The position numbers and the translations under genes are program-made. The notes under the pieces were generated by a model, which saw only the letters and a program-made list of their open reading frames with translations, was not told the DNA's origin and made no database searches. Below are positions 59,200 through 64,000 of a stretch of DNA of 64,000 bases, piece after piece. The stretch's first letter is position 1. Each line of letters starts with the position of its first letter. The stretch is from the NCBI GenBank assembly GCA_001695595.3, contig MBPM02000009.1, positions 186,001 through 250,000 on the forward strand. The letters are read 5' to 3'. Origin of the DNA: Plasmopara viticola (lineage: Eukaryota > Oomycota > Peronosporomycetes > Peronosporales > Peronosporaceae).

Positions 59200-62100
59200 C
59201 GTATTTTGCCCCTCCGCGCTACTTATCACTCTGTAATCCTGGCCCTCCTTACAGCCTGCATGCTGCAATACATCAAATTGCATTCTTTGATCTCCAAATC
59301 ACGATTCAAAAGCAATATGCTCTCGCACGTCTAGCAACTGCACCCAAAGCACATTTCCTCTCGCCTTTGTTGTCAAAACCGCGTTTTCAATAGCGATTGC
59401 TGTAGTCCGCAGCGTAACAAACAAACTGCTTTGTATTCAGTTTAGCTGACTTGACTTTGCATTACTAAACGTCAGCGCACAATTTCTTTCTCTCTATAAT
59501 TCAAACGCTGACCCCTGGTCGGGTGTCCCACATCAAAACACCCACTAAAAAACAGCAATTTCTCATATTCTTATTATGAGTCTAACGCACAACGGTAGCG
59601 CTTCGTAGAATTTTTCAATTCGCGTGCAAACCGCAAAATGCGCTAATGTCTTTTGCTATTTCTGTGTCTCAGGTAATGGGAACATCGCCAAGTATAGTGC
59701 ACTAGACTTTTCATAGCTTCAAATGACTGTAACGAAGTACAGATGATGCTCTGTCCATGTTTTCTTGTCGCCTTAAGTTGACAATCTACAAATTTTAAAA
59801 TGGCCTAAATTCTTGTGATCGATTGTGAAGTACTATTACTAACATTCATTTACGTGTTGACTGTGTTGGCTATCTGCCAATCCAGTGGACGACGTCTAAT
59901 AAATCCCTAGCGAACGCCTGTAAGAAAGTTTACCACTTACTTATAATTCACCTTTGTCGCTACCAAATGCTTTAGGTATAAGCAGTAAGCGGCCTCTGCT
60001 ATGCTTTAACTATATTGCTGCATGCGTGCTACTGCAACTAGATGAGAGCGGAAATAGAAACTGTAATAAGGTATGAGCTGGTAAAGCTTCAAGTGTACCT
60101 CCTACTTTATAACATGTCGTTTCTTGTCAATTCTTTCTGCTGGGTCTAAGTCCCTTGTAGCTTTGTCATACCACGTGTCCTTATGAATGGCAATACATTT
60201 AGCCCTCTTATTTAAATGAATGGCAAGATGGCTAAGCAATTTGAGCTTTCGCGCCGACGTACTTTCATCCAGGTTATGTGCTGTCCTAAATCGCCCAAAT
60301 TGAAAGATTTTTTTACAATCAAATACGTCAGATAAACATAGTCATCACTATGCACTCTAATTGAGGGTAAGATGTCAACGTCAAAGGGTGTATCTCGACA
60401 GCAATTGTAGTTGCATCATTATGGTGGTAAGACTTCTGCTTTTTTGAGATCCTTGCATAGGCATTGTATCAGATGGCAAAGACCAAATCATTTTACAAGG
60501 TATTGATCATGTGATGATGGGTCAATTAGTCAACGACACAACCTTCTTTTCAGTATCCGACACATTTTTTGGACCACAAGAACAACGATGTTGTCAAGCT
60601 TATGAGGACTCGCAAGGTCTGCCAATTTGTCAAGCCAGCCGCTCCCACGTCGCTCTTTTTCAATGTCTGCCGGTTTCAGTGGACTGATGAACATGAACGG
60701 TGTCTTGGACTTGGCAAGCACTAGGTTGATTTGCATCCCCGGCAAAGTGCTGCATCTAGTACTAGTACCAGCGAATACTACTTGGAAGCAAACTGTAAAA
60801 TTGTTTATGGACTAAGTTTCAGTTAAAATAAGTAACTGTGTCGGACAAAGAAATGCTTCATTGCTGCGATCTAACAAATTTTGTTCCAATTATTAGGAGC
60901 TTGTTTAATGGTTTTTACGGAAGATTAAGCTTGACCGATCCGTCCGACATGGAGAGTCAGTCGTGTGCTCGAACACACCCGTGTGTCGAGGCACAGTAGC
61001 TTTGCACAAAACGATTAAGCTCGCCAAACCTGATTATTCGCTCGACCTGGGACCGAGACATTTTGGCGCAAGATCCATCAAATCCGATAAAAGGCCGCCG
61101 AAGTTAGGTAAGCAGAGTGGACCTAAAATTTAGCCGTCCTACAGAAATGGGTGCGTAACAGTCAAGCGGACTAAACGCCCCATTGAACAAACTTGCTATC
61201 ATAGTGTAGTCAGCTTTACAGACCCCTGTCCCGAAACGGGTCGCATAGGTATCAGCATTCCGCGCCAGAGACAACTTGCCACTAACGTGTGGGTTAAGCA
61301 GCTAATTCAACGGTCTTTCTACTTCTTGTTATTAGTGAAGTAAGACACTGCTGAGAAATCGTCTCGTTTTAGAGCATAAAGCCTTTTGAAATTTGTGAAG
61401 CATATTTTGACTCCAAGTCTCAGGTTTGAGCTTGACTTTCTAACAGGATAGCAATCTGACTTTGAATAAGTCGGCTCTATGGAATTAGTAGATGGAAAAT
61501 TGGGTTTCAGTTTGCCGAATATAGGTTGTAAGCAATTATTAAAAGGGAAATCCGAATGCTTATATTCGTGAGGGTAACGTACTACTCGCGCGAATACGTT
61601 CGTATATCACAAACAACATCAAGCGCGGGGAACGTTTTAAAGAGGTGTTAATCATTTGTGATGACTTACATGGAATTCGTTGCTTTGAAGACATTTGAAT
61701 ATATAAAAAGCTCGCACACAACAAGTGTGAGCGCGTCGACACCATGTCAAAATGGTCAAATGACGTGCGCCAATATATGGCCGTAAAGGTCTTGATTTTT
61801 CTTAACTTTTCTTGCGAGGCAAGAATGCAAAACGAATTGATGACGATCGGCATTTATCAACACCGATATATTGGCTTTATGGCTGTAATACCAAGTATGC
61901 GCGCTTTGAGCAGACGGACGAGCCCGGGGATAATGCAAAGAGATCTGCCTCCCTTATAAAGTTTATGCATTGTGTGCTAAGTAGCGTGGACTGAGGTCAT
62001 ATAGCAATTTTTTTCTCCTTCTGTAAATTTTATGGGTTAGGGGTCACCTGAAATAGGTGTAGCTTGAGCATCCAAAAGCAATCTCTAGTATTTGGCTCGC

Positions 62101-64000
62101 GATAGAATTGCTGTTCCTTATATGAAAAAACGTAAAGCCGAAGCGAAGCAATCTCTCTAGGCATTCTTATAAACAGGAGCATCCACAAAGATAAGTCCGT
62201 TTAACGAATGCCGTGAGCTTCCTGTACAAAATTTTCTCCAAAGAACTTGTGTGAGTCGTCGAAACAGCTTCAGCAATTTGTTTGAAAGACTTTGCGATCC
62301 GCGAACGAGAAAAACGTGCGCTGATTAGCTAATACCCTGTCGTTTGAATGCACGTTAGGGTAATTACAAACTTAAGTCATTAGCGCTTGACTTAGCGGAG
62401 CCCTCTAGCTCACTACGTGAGTGAACTACCTTAATCGCCCGCTTTAAAATGGTTTCTTTGACTAAAGCAGTACTGAAGAGTACTCTTTTCAAAATGGGCT
62501 CAAGCTTCCATTTTCTCCGAGCTGTTCACAACACGAGTAATCATCAAGTGAAACTGATGCAGTGCGAAAAGGAAGCACATATTTTTGTTAGACTACTGTG
62601 AACCTATGCTTTCCTTGATTTTCAAAGCTCTTTCCGCAGTTTATGAAGTGGACTTCGGAAGTCCTTGCGGTGGGCGGAAAAAAGAGGCTTGCTGCAGGAC
62701 AATAGCCTGAGCGTGAATGCTTAGTATGGCAAAATTCGTGTCATTTTACTAGTATTTTGACGGCAGGAAGTTGATAACTTGGTCAATATAGCGAGTTAAA
62801 AGCTCTACAATTCCTTGTGGTTGTGGCAATTTCTTTTGAAATGTGATAGATGTATCTGCAGGCCAGGATACTTTTTGCACTGTATTAAAGACTTTCCTGT
62901 CTAGCAAGGAAAAAGTGACAAAACGCGTTAGAAGAAAGTTTCACGCTTTACCAGAGGAATTGGGCGTGTACAAAGAGCGCAAATAAATCGAAGACACTAA
63001 GTTTTCGCATACGAGACTGCTCGGATTTCGAAATTTATACGATCCGTTGTGCGAGTTACTTTTCATGTGAAGAATAAAGGCACCATAATCGTCCAGCTCG
63101 TCATTAACTGCAGTTTACAATCTTGCTTTCAAGTGCCGTGACCGTACATGTTTTTCCTTATACCTTATCGCCGACCATTCTTCAAACTTCACATTGCATC
63201 ACCGCATATAGTGCGTAATTTTACATGAAGTAGCAATTGTGGTAGAGGCATATATTGTAGCAAGAAAATATCAAAGTGTACTCCACTAGACAATTTCTAC
63301 GATTTATAATAATAGCCACAGGATTATATCCCACTGGCAGGCTGGTCGGTAGTAGAATTTAAGTCACATCGCAAAATCGATATACAACTCGATAAGCACT
63401 TCATCTTTATCATAATCATGGCAATCCGATGGTGCAGCGAGGTCATGCAGAGTTAATGAGTGAACGCGAGTTCGACCATGATATGCGAAATAAGAGGATT
63501 TGACCAGAAATATCATAGATTAAGTGGTTTGCAAAAAATGCATCAGGAATGCTTACGGGTTCTCGCCATAAAACTTCGGTATGTGGAATGTCTTTGGGAT
63601 CGAAATTACCTCAGCTGTGCCTAGTTAATTGGATTGCGATGGTAGTACGCTTTGTATATTGCAAACACGATGTATACACCATATATTTGATATGCAAGAA
63701 GTGATATGAATCAAATAAAGCCCCGACATAAAAAACTAAGAAATAAATAGAACAGAGCGGATACAAAGAAATTATTTGCCAGAAAGTCCAATTGGCATGC
63801 TGGCCTTGACTGAAAGAAAGGGCCAAAACAAGGCACCAAAGCCTTAATTCACTCATTCTAAATGCCATTAAGAGGTCCAGGCCAACTTTGAGGGCGCCCG
63901 AGGCGACCAAATGCACTAGGTTAGCAGCTAAAAAATGCAAAGTTGTCACTGTTTGAAATTAGCGGCAGCATGTCGGCAAAGCGATGGTAGACGAGCAGAC
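59200..64000. other. Intergenic to window end, nothing recognised
   Basis: No gene, tRNA or known repeat was recognised. A 112-codon hydrophobic frame at 63611-63949 (-) and overlapping frames at 61560-61994 lack motifs. The window edge may cut a gene beyond 64000. Confidence 0.45.

Noticed and set aside
63611..63949. 112-codon hydrophobic frame near the window end
   Set aside because: Possible membrane segments, but A/T-rich composition and no motif; cannot be supported as a gene.

Overview
This is a gene-poor, repeat-rich stretch of a eukaryotic nuclear genome. I infer an oomycete, most likely Peronosporales (downy mildew or Phytophthora type). The reasons are compact genes with very short introns (53-82 bp, donors such as GTGCGT and GTACGA), eukaryote-only gene families (PHTF, TBC, SLC35F5, TMEM41-type VTT), and long eroded intergenic spans full of copia, LINE and Mutator-like debris. 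The species call is inference and no database was searched.

Layout. (1) 1-6.4 kb: two host genes on the minus strand, a complete eight-exon PHTF-family membrane protein (2546-4896) and a two-exon LicD/fukutin-type transferase (5346-6355). (2) 6.4-11 kb: eroded intergenic DNA with a ~100 bp degenerate tandem repeat and a 3' LINE remnant. (3) 11.0-12.3 kb: four tandem ~345 bp units, each carrying a tRNA-Pro-like gene; the two central copies have anticodon AGA (Ser codon) instead of AGG. (4) 12.4-16.9 kb: an endogenous small DNA-virus block (polinton-like/adintovirus-like in gene content) with a capsid-like protein, an adenovirus-type cysteine protease, small virion-like proteins and an ExoX-C-like protein, nearly all broken. 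(5) 17.0-17.7 kb: a broken partial copy of the SLC35F5-like gene that is intact at 45.1-46.4 kb. (6) 21.4-23.1 kb: a decayed MULE transposase. (7) 23.7-26.5 kb: an intact CPA2 cation/proton antiporter. (8) 23.15, 27.7-29.2, 42.0 and 58.9 kb: members of one non-LTR family, mostly ~300 bp internally deleted derivatives, three with 12 bp target-site duplications. (9) 31.1-35.4 kb: a recent copia element with 145 bp LTRs differing at one base and a gag-pol frame broken by two TAA codons. (10) 36-41.8 kb: old LINE remnants of a second family. (11) 42.5-46.4 kb: a compact host gene island (VTT/TMEM41-like, TBC Rab-GAP, SLC35F5-like). (12) 46.5-56.4 kb: no recognisable genes. (13) 56.4-57.4 kb: one conserved-looking gene of unknown function. 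(14) 57.4-64 kb: intergenic DNA with two inverted repeats and one more LINE derivative.

The host genes share no obvious pathway beyond endomembrane biology: PHTF, VTT/TMEM41, TBC and SLC35F5 products are membrane or membrane-traffic proteins, LicD/fukutin acts in Golgi-type glycan or phosphate transfer, and the antiporter is an ion transporter. The most unusual content is the pair formed by the tRNA array and the viral block directly beside it.
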